The notes under the pieces: model-generated
What the model was told of the DNA's origin: nothing
Seen by the model: the letters and a program-made list of their open reading frames with translations, nothing else
Database searches by the model: none
Assembly (NCBI GenBank): GCA_937949585.1
Contig: CALEDW010000022.1
Span: forward strand, 1 to 13,373
Source: an uncultured Acidimicrobiia bacterium
Lineage (GTDB): Bacteria > Actinomycetota > Acidimicrobiia > IMCC26256 > CALEDW01
DNA: 13,373 nt
Direction of reading: 5' to 3'
Part shown: positions 1 to 7,539 of the stretch, piece after piece
Numbering within the stretch: the stretch's first letter is position 1
Layout of the letters: every line of letters starts with the position of its first letter
Translations under genes and position numbers: made by a program

Positions 1-577
1 CGGCCAGCCGGCGCTCGGTGCCGGGGAGCCCGAGGCCGCCGCGCTCCTCGCCCGCCACCACCGGCGGGTCTTCGCCGGCTGCGAGGCGGTGGTGACCCCG
101 TCGGGGTCGTGCGCGGCCATGGTGCGCCACTGGCACCGCGAGCTGGTCGGGGACGACCCGCCGCCGGCGCAGCCCCCGACCTACGAGCTCAGCGAGTACC
201 TCGTCGACGTGCTCGGCCGCACCGACCTCGGCTGCCGGGTTGCGGCCCGGGTGTGCGTGCACGACGCCTGTCACGGGCTGCGCACCCTCGGGCTCGGACG
301 CCAGGCCCGGGCGTTGCTGGCCGCCGCAGGTGCCGAGGTGGTGGAGGCGGCCGAGCCCGACACCTGCTGCGGGTTCGGCGGGGTGTTCGCCGCCCGGTTC
401 CCGGAGCTGTCCCTCGCCCTCGCCGACGCCAAGCTCGCCGGTGCGGCGGCCACCGGCGCCGACTTCCTCGTGAGCGGGGACCTGGCCTGCTTGCTCCACC
501 TGCGCAGCCGGCCCGACGCAGGGCCGGGCCCGGTCCCCGTGCACCTGGCCTCCCTGCTCGCCTCGGGCTTGCCGTGA
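1..577 (+). CDS. lutA: LutA, lactate utilization Fe-S oxidoreductase subunit (3' part)
   Basis: The gene enters from the left edge; the first full codon is at position 2. The visible part is the C-terminal cysteine-rich CCG domain (DUF224) of the LutA/LldE/GlpC-type heterodisulfide-reductase-like family. The motifs TPSGSC (Cys codon 110-112), HDACH (Cys codon 269-271) and CCGFGG (codons 365-382) are those that hold an Fe-S cofactor in this domain. The reading ends with the family-typical segment in which a Ser-Gly-Asp and a Cys-Leu-Leu-His follow the CCG motif. In characterised systems LutA works with LutB and LutC to oxidise L-lactate to pyruvate in the cytoplasm. Its TGA overlaps the GTG of lutB (GTGA, 574-577), so the two are probably translationally coupled. 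Other members of the CCG-domain family, such as the glycolate oxidase iron-sulfur subunit, are possible on domain grounds alone, but the lutB and lutC neighbours settle the assignment. Confidence 0.9.
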   Translation, partial: GQPALGAGEPEAAALLARHHRRVFAGCEAVVTPSGSCAAMVRHWHRELVGDDPPPAQPPTYELSEYLVDVLGRTDLGCRVAARVCVHDACHGLRTLGLGRQARALLAAAGAEVVEAAEPDTCCGFGGVFAARFPELSLALADAKLAGAAATGADFLVSGDLACLLHLRSRPDAGPGPVPVHLASLLASGLP

Positions 578-1983
578 GCGGCGCGCTCGTCACGCCGGGA
601 CGCAGCGTCCGGGAGCGCACGGCGGCCGCGGTGGCCGACCCGGACCTGCAGGCGGCGCTGCGCAACCTCGACCGGCGGCTGCGGACCGGGACCGACCTCG
701 CTCGCGGCCGTCCGGACCTGCGCTCCTCGGCGGCGGCCCTCCGCCGCCGGACGACGGCCGAGCTCGATGCACACCTCACGCGGCTCACCGAGGCGCTCGA
801 GGAGGCCGGTGCGCACGTGCATCCCGCGCCGGACGCCGCCGCCGCCGTCGAGGCCGTGCTCGCCGTCGCCCGCCGGCACGGCGTGCGGCGGGTGGTGAAG
901 TCGAAGTCGATGGCCACCGAGGAGATCGGCCTCGCCGCCGCGCTGGCGGCGGCCGGGATCGAGGTGGTCGAGACCGACCTCGGCGAACACGCCGTGCAGG
1001 TGGCCGGGGAGCGTCCCTCGCACCTCATCACCCCGGTCATCCACAAGACGGTCGGCGGGGTCGCGGCGACGTTCCGGGTCCGCACGGGCGCGGAGGTGCC
1101 CGGCGAGGCGGAGTCGCTCACCCGGTGGGTACGGGACCGTCTGCGGCCGCAGTTCGCCGCCGCCGACCTCAGCGTCACCGGCGCGAACTTCGCGGTGGCG
1201 GAGACCGGGACGCTGGTCGTCGTCACCAACGAGGGGAACGCCGACCTGGGGATGGCCCTCGCCCCGGTACAGGTCGCAGTGGTGCCGGTCGAGAAGGTGG
1301 TGCCCCGCCTCGCCGACCTCGCAGTGCTACTGCCGCTGCTCACCCGGGCCGCCACGGGGCAGCGTTGCACGTCGTACGTGACCCTCGTGACCGGTCCCCG
1401 CCGGCCCGGCGACCTCGACGGTCCGGCCGAGCTGCACGTCGTGCTGCTCGACAACGGCCGCCGGCGCCTGGTCGGTACCCGCTACGAGGAGATGCTCGCC
1501 TGTGTGCGCTGCGGGGCCTGCCTCAACGCCTGCCCCGTGTTCCGCCACGTCTCCGGACACGCGTACGACGCCACCTACAGCGGGCCGATGGGCGCGGTGC
1601 TCACGCCGCTGCTGAGCGGAGGCCGCCGGGGCGCCGAGCTCCCGTGGGCGTCGACGTTGTGCGGGGCCTGCACCGACGCCTGCCCGGTGGCGATCCCGCT
1701 CGCCGACCTTCTCGTACACCTGCGGGCGGACCTGCGCGGCGGTGACCCGGTGGCGCCCCGGCCCCGACCGGCGCGGCCACGATCGCTCGGCGCCGCGGCG
1801 TGGGCCCGGACCTGGGCGCACCCGGCGTGGTACCGGGCCACCACCGCGGTCGCGGCGCGTCTCGGCGCGGTGGTGCGGATCCTCGGGCGATGGTCGGGGC
1901 GTGACCTGCCGCCGCCGGCGGCCGTGCGGTTCCGGGACTGGTGGCGCCGGCGTTCGTGCGGCGGTGGCGGGACGGCCCGGTGA
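574..1983 (+). CDS. lutB: LutB, lactate utilization Fe-S protein
   Basis: This 469-residue protein is close to the usual length of LutB/YkgF (about 475). The N-terminal two thirds form the LUD (DUF162) fold, with the recognisable VVKSKSMATEEIGL stretch and the AVAETGTLVVVTNEGN segment. Two ferredoxin-type cysteine clusters follow: Cys310-x2-Cys313-x2-Cys316-x3-Cys320-Pro and Cys363-x2-Cys366-x3-Cys370-Pro, expected to carry two 4Fe-4S clusters. The C-terminal tail of about 90 residues is Arg- and Trp-rich, as is usual in the family. I chose the GTG at 574 because it overlaps the lutA stop and gives a typical N-terminus; the same frame stays open upstream inside lutA, but only as a GC-driven shadow. 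LutB passes electrons in the LutABC lactate-oxidising complex. The gene ends in another GTGA overlap with lutC. Confidence 0.93.
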   Translation: MSGALVTPGRSVRERTAAAVADPDLQAALRNLDRRLRTGTDLARGRPDLRSSAAALRRRTTAELDAHLTRLTEALEEAGAHVHPAPDAAAAVEAVLAVARRHGVRRVVKSKSMATEEIGLAAALAAAGIEVVETDLGEHAVQVAGERPSHLITPVIHKTVGGVAATFRVRTGAEVPGEAESLTRWVRDRLRPQFAAADLSVTGANFAVAETGTLVVVTNEGNADLGMALAPVQVAVVPVEKVVPRLADLAVLLPLLTRAATGQRCTSYVTLVTGPRRPGDLDGPAELHVVLLDNGRRRLVGTRYEEMLACVRCGACLNACPVFRHVSGHAYDATYSGPMGAVLTPLLSGGRRGAELPWASTLCGACTDACPVAIPLADLLVHLRADLRGGDPVAPRPRPARPRSLGAAAWARTWAHPAWYRATTAVAARLGAVVRILGRWSGRDLPPPAAVRFRDWWRRRSCGGGGTAR

Positions 1984-2552
1984 GCGCACCCGGGCGCCAC
2001 GGCGGACGCCACACCGAGTCCGTGCGCGAGCTGACCGAGCACTTGCGCGCCGCGGGCGCCGAGGTGGAAGGTCCGGTCCCCGCCCCCGGTGCCGCCGCGG
2101 CGGTCGTCGAGCTCGCCGCCGCGGCGCCGCACGGGGCGGTCGCCCTCGGTGCCGGGGAGCACCGCCTCGAGGCGCTCGGGGTGCCGGAGGCGCTCCGGGC
2201 CGCAGGCCGCGAGCTGGTGCGCCCCGAGGCCGCCGACCACCCGGCACGCCTGGCCGCCGCCGCGGTCGGCCTGACCGGGGCCGAGCTGGCGGTCGCCGAG
2301 ACCGGCAGCCTGGTGCTGGCCGCCGGACCGGGCCGGCCCCGGCTCGTCCACCTGCTGCCCGACCGGCACGTCTGTGTCGTGGAGGTGTCGGCGGTGCGAC
2401 CGACACTCGCCGAGGCGCTGGCCGAGATCGATCCCCGGTCGGCGTCGGCGTGGCAGTTCGTGAGCGGCCCGAGCCGGACCTCCGACCTGGAGATGCGCGC
2501 GGTCCTGGGGGTACACGGCCCGCTGTCGTTGGCGGTGCTGCTCGTCGGCTGA
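1980..2552 (+). CDS. lutC: LutC, lactate utilization LUD-domain protein
   Basis: This is a LUD-domain (DUF162) protein of the LutC/YkgG type, the third subunit of the lactate oxidation complex. The family signature is clear: AVAETGSLVL, then HLLPDRHVCVV, and near the C-terminus GPSRTSDLE followed by GVHGP. Starting at the GTG at 1980, which overlaps the lutB stop as GTGA, it has 190 residues, somewhat shorter than the usual 200-240. What is missing is the N-terminal helix that normally precedes the domain. An ATG at 1941, inside lutB, would add 13 residues, but the GTGA junction matches the other junctions here. The stop is followed by a 142-base gap, so lutABC ends here. Confidence 0.9.
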   Translation: MSAPGRHGGRHTESVRELTEHLRAAGAEVEGPVPAPGAAAAVVELAAAAPHGAVALGAGEHRLEALGVPEALRAAGRELVRPEAADHPARLAAAAVGLTGAELAVAETGSLVLAAGPGRPRLVHLLPDRHVCVVEVSAVRPTLAEALAEIDPRSASAWQFVSGPSRTSDLEMRAVLGVHGPLSLAVLLVG

Positions 2553-2595
2553 CGGGTCCGCCCGCCGGGTGCGCACGGGCGTCGAGTCGTCCGTG

Positions 2596-2601
2596 TACCG
2601 T
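2596..2601 (+). promoter_or_regulatory. Possible -10 box (TACCGT) ahead of tkt
   Basis: TACCGT fits the TANNNT pattern and lies in the 142-base gap between lutC and tkt, where a promoter is expected because tkt is not coupled to lutC. It would give a leader of about 85-90 bases. No convincing -35 box is visible 17-18 bases upstream, and the position could be chance. No terminator hairpin with a T-run is visible in this gap. Confidence 0.25.
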
Positions 2602-2656
2602 GCGGTGGGTGCGTCGCCGCCCGGCGTGGCCCGCGGAGGCGTGCGACGGAGGTTGC

Positions 2657-2698
2657 ATGCGGCAGACGCTGGTGGTCGCGGAGGACCGGCACGGGTGA
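2657..2698 (+). other. Possible 13-codon leader ORF before tkt
   Basis: An ATG at 2657 opens a 13-codon frame (MRQTLVVAEDRHG) whose TGA at 2696-2698 overlaps the tkt GTG as GTGA, the same junction form used by true gene pairs in this window. A GGAGG at 2648-2652 precedes the ATG by four bases, which is closer than ideal. The tkt ribosome binding site lies inside this frame, so translation of it could influence tkt initiation. Any GTGA start creates a TGA in the other frame, so chance is a serious alternative. Confidence 0.25.
2680..2685 (+). promoter_or_regulatory. Ribosome binding site of tkt (GGAGGA)
   Basis: GGAGGA ends nine bases before the GTG at 2695. This supports that GTG as the transketolase start over the longer open frame reaching back to 2569, whose extra residues do not resemble transketolase. 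Confidence 0.65.
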
Positions 2699-4683
2699 GA
2701 ACCACCGAGCTCGACGAGCTCGCGGTCAACGTGGTGCGCGGCCTGGCGATGGACGCCGTCCAGGCCGCCCGTTCCGGCCACCCGGGAACCCCCATGGCGC
2801 TCGCCCCGTTGGCGCACGTGCTGTGGACCAGGATCCTGCGGTACGACGCCGGCGCGCCCGACTGGCCGGACCGCGACCGGTTCGTGCTCTCCGCGGGTCA
2901 CGCCTCGATGCTGCTCTACGCGATGCTGCACCTCGCCGGGTACGGCCTCGGGCTCGACGACCTGCGCCGGTTCCGACAGTGGGGCTCGCCGGCGGCGGGG
3001 CATCCCGAGCGGGGCCTCACCCCGGGGGTGGAGGTCACCACGGGGCCGCTGGGCCAAGGGTTCGGCAACGCGGTGGGGATGGCGATCGCCGAGGCGCACC
3101 TCCGGGCGCGCTTCGGCGCCGAGCTCTGCGACCACCGCACGTGGGTGCTCTGCTCCGACGGTGACCTCGAGGAGGGCCTCAGCCACGAGGCGGCGTCGCT
3201 GGCCGGGCACCTGCGCCTCGGCCGGCTCGTGGCGGTCTACGACGACAACCGCATCTCGATCGACGGGCCGACCGACTTGGCGTTCTCCGACGACACCGCC
3301 CGGCGGTTCGAGGCCTACGGCTGGCGGGTCCTGCCGCTGGGCGAGGTGGCGAACGACCTGGAGGCGTTGACGGCCGGGCTCGCCGACGCCGCAGCCACCG
3401 ACGACCGGCCCACCCTCGTGATCCTGCGGTCGCACATCGGCTGGCCGTCCCCGCGGTTCACCGACACCGCCGACGCGCACGGCGCGCCGCTCGGCGAGGC
3501 GGAGGTCGCGGTCGTCAAGGAGCTGCTCGGCCTGCCGGTCGGAGAGACGTTCTGGGTCCCCGAGCCGGTGCGGTCCCTGTACGCCGCGGCGGGCCGCCGA
3601 GGCCGTCCGGCCCGGCAGGCCTGGGAGGCCCGGCACGCCGCGGTGCGCGAGCACGACCCGGCGCGGGCCGACGACTTCGACGCCTGCCTCGCCGGTCGGG
3701 GCCGGGAGGGTTGGGCGGCGAAGCTGCCCACCTTCAGCCCGGGGGAGGAGGTGGCGACCAGGGTGGCGAGCCACCGGGTGCTCAACGCCATCGCCGACGT
3801 CGTCCCCGGTCTCGTCGGCGGCGGCGCCGACCTCACCGCCAACACCGGGACCGACCTGCGGGGCCAGGCCGCCTGTTCCGCCGCCGACCCGGGAGGCCGT
3901 CGCCTGCACTTCGGGGTGCGGGAGCACGCGATGGGTGCGGTCATGAACGGCATGGCCGTCGGCGGTCTCCTGCCGTTCGGCGGGACGTTCTTCGTGTTCA
4001 GCGACTACATGCGTCCCGCCGTACGCATGGCCGCGCTCGCCCGCCACAAGGTCGCGTTCGTCTGGTCGCACGACTCGGTGGGGGTGGGTGAGGACGGGCC
4101 CACGCACCAGCCGGTCGAGCACCTCGCGTCGCTGCGGGCGATGCCGGGGCTGCGGCTGCTGCGTCCCGCCGACGCGAATGAGGTGGTGCAGGCCTGGCGG
4201 GTCCACCTCGACGGGGACGGCCCGACGGGGATCGTCCTGACCCGCCAGGCGGTGCCGGTGCTGGAGGGAACCGCCGAGCGGGCCCCGGAGGGGGTGCCCC
4301 GCGGTGCGTACGTCCTCGCGGAGGAGGCCGGGCCGTTGCGGCTCGTCCTCGTGGCCTCCGGGTCGGAGGTCGCACTGTGCCTGGCCGCCCGCGACCGGCT
4401 CGCCGTCGAGGGTGTGACCGGGGTGCGCGTCGTGTCGATGCCGTCGTGGGACCTGTTCGCCGCCGCCGGTGCCGCGTACGGCGCCGAGGTGTTCCCGGCC
4501 GGGGTCCCGGTCCTGGCCGTGGAGGCCGCCGCCGGCCTGGGCTGGGAACGGTGGGCGCACGACGTCGTGGCCCTCAACCGCTTCGGGGCCTCCGCGCCGG
4601 GCGGGGAGGTGATGCGGCGCCTCGGGTTCACGCCCGAGGCGGTGGCGGACCGCGCCCGGGCGCTGCTCGGGGGCGACGGGTGA
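2695..4683 (+). CDS. tkt: Transketolase
   Basis: This thiamine diphosphate enzyme moves two-carbon ketol units between sugar phosphates in the non-oxidative pentose phosphate pathway. The 662 residues match the bacterial standard (E. coli TktA 663). Visible features in order are SGHPGTP with His29; the ThDP/metal motif SDGDLEEG (Asp155 to Gly161) and Asn185 (DDN); the linker LPTF; GGGADLTANTGT; and the pyrimidine-domain HFGVREHAMG with Glu410, the residue that activates the cofactor. SHDSVGVGEDGPTHQPVEHLASLRAMPG then follows, marking the sugar-phosphate site. The GTG start is set by GGAGGA nine bases upstream. The stop overlaps the transaldolase start (GTGA, 4680-4683), a pairing common in actinobacteria, although zwf, opcA and pgl do not follow here. 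The assignment is secure. Confidence 0.97.
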   Translation: MRTTELDELAVNVVRGLAMDAVQAARSGHPGTPMALAPLAHVLWTRILRYDAGAPDWPDRDRFVLSAGHASMLLYAMLHLAGYGLGLDDLRRFRQWGSPAAGHPERGLTPGVEVTTGPLGQGFGNAVGMAIAEAHLRARFGAELCDHRTWVLCSDGDLEEGLSHEAASLAGHLRLGRLVAVYDDNRISIDGPTDLAFSDDTARRFEAYGWRVLPLGEVANDLEALTAGLADAAATDDRPTLVILRSHIGWPSPRFTDTADAHGAPLGEAEVAVVKELLGLPVGETFWVPEPVRSLYAAAGRRGRPARQAWEARHAAVREHDPARADDFDACLAGRGREGWAAKLPTFSPGEEVATRVASHRVLNAIADVVPGLVGGGADLTANTGTDLRGQAACSAADPGGRRLHFGVREHAMGAVMNGMAVGGLLPFGGTFFVFSDYMRPAVRMAALARHKVAFVWSHDSVGVGEDGPTHQPVEHLASLRAMPGLRLLRPADANEVVQAWRVHLDGDGPTGIVLTRQAVPVLEGTAERAPEGVPRGAYVLAEEAGPLRLVLVASGSEVALCLAARDRLAVEGVTGVRVVSMPSWDLFAAAGAAYGAEVFPAGVPVLAVEAAAGLGWERWAHDVVALNRFGASAPGGEVMRRLGFTPEAVADRARALLGGDG

Positions 4684-5774
4684 GCTCGGCGATCGCCGCG
4701 CTCTGCTCGTTCGGGCAGAGCCCCTGGTACGACAACCTCACCCGCTCGATGCTGCGCGACGGCGGGCTGGCGGCGCTGGTGCACGACGACGGCATCCGCG
4801 GGGTCACCTCGAACCCCACGATCTTCGAGCAGGCGATCCGCACCGGCACCGGCTACGACGACGCCCTGCGCACCGGGGAACCCGACCGCGACCCGGCCGC
4901 CCTCTACTGGGACGTGGTCTGCGCCGACGTCGCAGACGCCGCCGACCTCCTCGCCGACGTGCACGACGCCAGCAGCGGCGCCGACGGGTTCGTGTCGGTG
5001 GAGGTCGACCCGCACCTCGCCCACGACACCTCGGGCACGGTCGCCGCCGCCACCGCGCTGTGGGATCGGCTCGGTCGACGCAACGTGATGATCAAGATCC
5101 CCGCCACCGAGGCGGGCCTGCCGGCGATCACGGCCGCCGTGGCCGCCGGGATCAACGTGAACGTCACGCTCATCTTCGCCCGGGCCCGCTACGACGCGGT
5201 GATCGACGCCTACCTCACCGGGCTCGAGCAGCGGGTCGCGGCCGGCGAACCGGTTGCCGGGGTGCACGGCGTCGCGTCCTTCTTCGTCAGCCGGGTCGAC
5301 ACCGAGACCGACCGCCGGCTTCCCGAGGGGTCGCCGTGGCGGGGCCGGGCGGCGGTGGCGAACGCCCGGCTCGCCTACCAGGTGTTCAAGCAGCGGTTCG
5401 CCGGACCCCGGTGGGAGGCGCTGGCCAGCCGGGGCGCGAACCTGCAACGCCCGTTGTGGGCTTCGACGTCGACCAAGAATCCCGCCTACCCCCCGACCGC
5501 CTACATCGCGCCGCTCGTCGGCCGCCACACCGTGAACACCCTCGCCCCGGCGTCGATCGAGGTCCTGCGGCGGGACCCGCCTCGCTGGCGGGCCGACACG
5601 GTGGAGGAGGGCCTCGACGAGGCCCACGCCTGCTTCGCCGCCCTCGCCGAGGCGGGGATCGACTTCGACGACGTGACCGACACCCTGGAGCGGGAGGGAG
5701 TGGCGGCGTTCGCCCGCTCCTTCGATGCGGCGCTGGAGGCGCTGGCCGGCCGGGCCGAGCTGCTCAGGCGCTGA
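4680..5774 (+). CDS. tal: Transaldolase
   Basis: Transaldolase transfers a dihydroxyacetone unit from sedoheptulose 7-phosphate to glyceraldehyde 3-phosphate. The 364-residue protein is of the actinobacterial type (mycobacterial Tal is about 373). It opens with QSPWYDNLTRSML and GVTSNPTIFEQAI, and Schiff-base Lys139 sits in MIKIPATEAGLPAI. NVTLIFARARYDAV follows, then LWASTSTKNPAYPPTAYI and HTVNTLAP. The GTG at 4680 overlaps the tkt stop, so synthesis is probably coupled in a 1:1 pentose phosphate unit. Its 3' end overlaps the convergent mug gene by 11 bases (5764-5774), which leaves no room for an intergenic terminator. The start is inferred from the GTGA junction and from alignment of the N-terminal motif. 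Confidence 0.96.
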   Translation: MSSAIAALCSFGQSPWYDNLTRSMLRDGGLAALVHDDGIRGVTSNPTIFEQAIRTGTGYDDALRTGEPDRDPAALYWDVVCADVADAADLLADVHDASSGADGFVSVEVDPHLAHDTSGTVAAATALWDRLGRRNVMIKIPATEAGLPAITAAVAAGINVNVTLIFARARYDAVIDAYLTGLEQRVAAGEPVAGVHGVASFFVSRVDTETDRRLPEGSPWRGRAAVANARLAYQVFKQRFAGPRWEALASRGANLQRPLWASTSTKNPAYPPTAYIAPLVGRHTVNTLAPASIEVLRRDPPRWRADTVEEGLDEAHACFAALAEAGIDFDDVTDTLEREGVAAFARSFDAALEALAGRAELLRR

Positions 5775-6284
5775 GCGCTCCCCCGCCGAGCGCGACCGCG
5801 GCCCGCAGGTGTTCGGCGATCGCGGGCAGGGTGGCCGCCGGGTTCGCCCCGCTGGGGTTGGGCATCGCCCAGGTCGGCCGCTCCCCCACCGGGCGGGGGG
5901 ACGGTCCGGGGCCGGGGGCACCGAGCAGGGTGCGGCCGGCGCCGACGCCGGCCACGCACACCGCGGCGGGCTCGAGGCGGCGCGCGCGCCGATCGACGCG
6001 CTCCAGCCCGGCTCGAAGCTCGCGGCGGGTGAGCGTCACGGCCCGTGCGGTCGGACGCTTCACCAGGTCGCAGAACCCGATCCCCGAACGCAGCGCCGCC
6101 CACGGGTCCCGTTCGGCCGCCACGAGCCCGGCCCGCACCGCCGCCGCCCAGAAGCGGTTGGAGCGGCCGGCGAACGGCACGCCCGTCGCGGGCGCCAGCC
6201 CGGCCGGCCTTCCTTCATGGTCCCCGCGAAGGGCGCGCCGGGGCGCAAGGCGTCGTAGGCCGCAAGGGTGCGCCGGTCGGCCAC
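5764..6284 (-). pseudogene. mug: Mug-type G/U mismatch-specific DNA glycosylase, probably frame-broken
   Basis: The frame from a GTG at 6180 down to the TGA at 5764-5766 encodes 138 residues with Mug/TDG hallmarks: VPFAGRSNRFW, GIGFCDLVKRPTARA and the motif MPNPSG near the C-terminus. Mug excises uracil or ethenocytosine opposite G. The usual first motif (GINPG, with its catalytic Asn) should sit just ahead of VPFAG but is absent from this frame. A GTG at 6284, four bases after the acyl-CoA dehydrogenase stop, opens another frame reading PFAGTMKEG with strong third-position G/C. That bias moves to the glycosylase frame around 6208-6218, within AT-richer ATGAAGGAAGG. I infer an indel in this stretch, from mutation or sequencing error. 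The alternative is a genuinely short protein starting at 6180, which would probably lack activity. The gene seems to be second in a minus-strand operon. Confidence 0.6.
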
Positions 6285-6288
6285 CGGG

Positions 6289-7449
6289 TCAGTCGCCCCA
6301 GCGGGGCGCGGCGTCCGGCGGGATCCCCAGCGCCGCCCGTCCGAGGGCCTCGAGGGCGAGGTCGTTGGTGGGCGGGTGCAGGGGGCCGGCCTGCACATCG
6401 CGGAACATGCGCTCGACGGGAAGGCGGCGGTACAGCGCAGAACCTCCCACCATCCGGAAGCACCGTTGGGTGGCCTCCACGGCGGCGTTCGTCACCACGT
6501 ACTTCACGGCCACCGACTCCGCCGCCGCCGGCACGTCACCTGCGGCCAGGGCCGACGCCCGCCGGGCGATCGTGTCGAAGAGCAGAGCCCTCGCCGCCCG
6601 GAGCCCGGCATCGATCTCCCCCGCGGCGAAGATCACGCCGGGCTGGCGGGCGAGCGGCAGCTGCATCCCGCCCAGGCGGCGGCCGGAGGTGTGGCGCAGG
6701 GCGAAGTCCCGGGCCGCCTCGGCGATCCCGAGGTAGACCGCGGCGACCGTGCAGCAGAACCACGCCAGCATCCGTTCGGAGCGCCGGTCCCAGGAAGCCC
6801 ACGGCGCGCCGAGCTGCGTGAGGACCTCGGGGACGAACACGTCGTCGAACACCACGTCCCAGGAGCCGGTACCACGCATCGCCATCGTGTCCCAGGTGTC
6901 GACGAAGCGCAGGCCGGGGGCGTCGCGTCCGATCGCGAAGAGCAGGAGGCCGGAACCGTCGGTGACGCCCGCGGTGCCGTAGAACACGTCGAGCACCGGC
7001 GCCAGGGAGCAGAACGCCTTGCGGCCGCGGATCACGTAGCCGCCCTCGACCCGCTCCGCGGGGGTCGACGACGCCCGCACGTTCAAGCCGGTGGCGGCGT
7101 CGGTGAAGGAGCCGCCGATGATGGTGCCCGACGCCGCCATCCTGAGCACGAGCTGGGCCTCGGGCTCACCGTCGGCGTGGGCCTCGGCCGCGGCGCCGAT
7201 CCCGAAGAGGTGCATGTTCACCGCCAGCGCGGTCGAGGCGCACGCCCCGGCCAGCACGGCTTGCGCCGCGCACACCGCCGCCAGGTCGGCCCCGGCCCCG
7301 CCCAGCTCGACCGGCACCGGTGAGCGGAGGTACCCGCGGTCGCGCAGCACCTCGACGTTGTGGCTCGGGAAGCTCCCGCTGGTGTCGGTGGCCGCCGCCG
7401 CCTCGGCGAGCACGGGCGCGACCTCCTCCGCCACCGCCACCGGGTCCAC
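6289..7449 (-). CDS. Acyl-CoA dehydrogenase family flavoprotein
   Basis: This is a 386-residue FAD protein of the acyl-CoA dehydrogenase superfamily, at the family's normal length. The N-terminal helical domain contains GYLRSPVPVELGGAGAD, the middle beta domain has GGYVIRGRKAFCS and the MAMRGTGSWDVVFDDVFVP segment, and the C-terminal helical domain runs through LRHTSGRRL. The closing loop reads RDVQAGPLHPPTND (about residues 350-363) in place of the YEGT-type loop that carries the catalytic Glu in fatty acyl-CoA dehydrogenases. It therefore belongs to a less characterised subgroup, and its substrate cannot be named; a flavin-dependent monooxygenase or dehydrogenase role is possible. The GTG at 7449 is chosen because a TACGAT box ends six bases upstream, a leaderless arrangement. 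The frame stays open far beyond this into fbiC antisense, which I disregard. Downstream lies the broken mug gene. Confidence 0.88.
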   Translation of the reverse strand: MDPVAVAEEVAPVLAEAAAATDTSGSFPSHNVEVLRDRGYLRSPVPVELGGAGADLAAVCAAQAVLAGACASTALAVNMHLFGIGAAAEAHADGEPEAQLVLRMAASGTIIGGSFTDAATGLNVRASSTPAERVEGGYVIRGRKAFCSLAPVLDVFYGTAGVTDGSGLLLFAIGRDAPGLRFVDTWDTMAMRGTGSWDVVFDDVFVPEVLTQLGAPWASWDRRSERMLAWFCCTVAAVYLGIAEAARDFALRHTSGRRLGGMQLPLARQPGVIFAAGEIDAGLRAARALLFDTIARRASALAAGDVPAAAESVAVKYVVTNAAVEATQRCFRMVGGSALYRRLPVERMFRDVQAGPLHPPTNDLALEALGRAALGIPPDAAPRWGD

Positions 7450-7455
7450 CGGCGC

Positions 7456-7461
7456 ATCGTA
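7456..7461 (-). promoter_or_regulatory. Leaderless promoter -10 box (TACGAT) of the acyl-CoA dehydrogenase
   Basis: On the minus strand CTACGAT is followed by exactly six bases and then the GTG at 7449, so the transcript is expected to begin at or next to the start codon. No Shine-Dalgarno sequence precedes this GTG. No clear -35 hexamer is visible. Confidence 0.6.
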
Positions 7462-7467
7462 GGTGGG

Positions 7468-7478
7468 CCGGTCACCGG
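7468..7478. promoter_or_regulatory. Palindrome CCGGTCACCGG between divergent promoters
   Basis: A perfect 11-base inverted repeat with an odd centre lies in the 90-base gap between the start codons of the acyl-CoA dehydrogenase and fbiC. It falls in the spacer upstream of the dehydrogenase -10 box, where a regulator could act. In DNA this rich in G and C such short palindromes are common by chance, so the operator idea is weak. Confidence 0.2.
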
Positions 7479-7527
7479 TCGGTCCCCGCGTACGGCGGCG
7501 GGGCCCGGGGTGCCGGGCGCGACCTCC

Positions 7528-7533
7528 TAGGCT
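7528..7533 (+). promoter_or_regulatory. Leaderless promoter -10 box (TAGGCT) of fbiC
   Basis: CTAGGCT is followed by six bases (GCCCGC) and then the GTG at 7540. This is the same arrangement as the divergent acyl-CoA dehydrogenase promoter. There is no Shine-Dalgarno sequence at the usual distance, which supports leaderless initiation. A -35 element is not evident. Confidence 0.65.
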
Positions 7534-7539
7534 GCCCGC

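Noticed and set aside
2553..2694. Riboswitch or structured RNA in the gap before tkt
   Set aside because: The gap is short and I could not find conserved motifs or convincing nested stems, only possible promoter and ribosome-binding elements.
1327..4560. A very long minus-strand open frame opposite lutB, lutC and tkt
   Set aside because: It is antisense to clearly recognised genes, shows Arg/Pro/Gly-rich low-complexity translation and no family motif. Such frames arise from high GC content with few stop codons.
5882..5901. GC hairpin (TCCCCC with GGGGGA, eight-base loop) downstream of tal as a terminator
   Set aside because: It lies inside the mug coding region, has no T-run on either side, and G/C stems of this size are expected by chance here.
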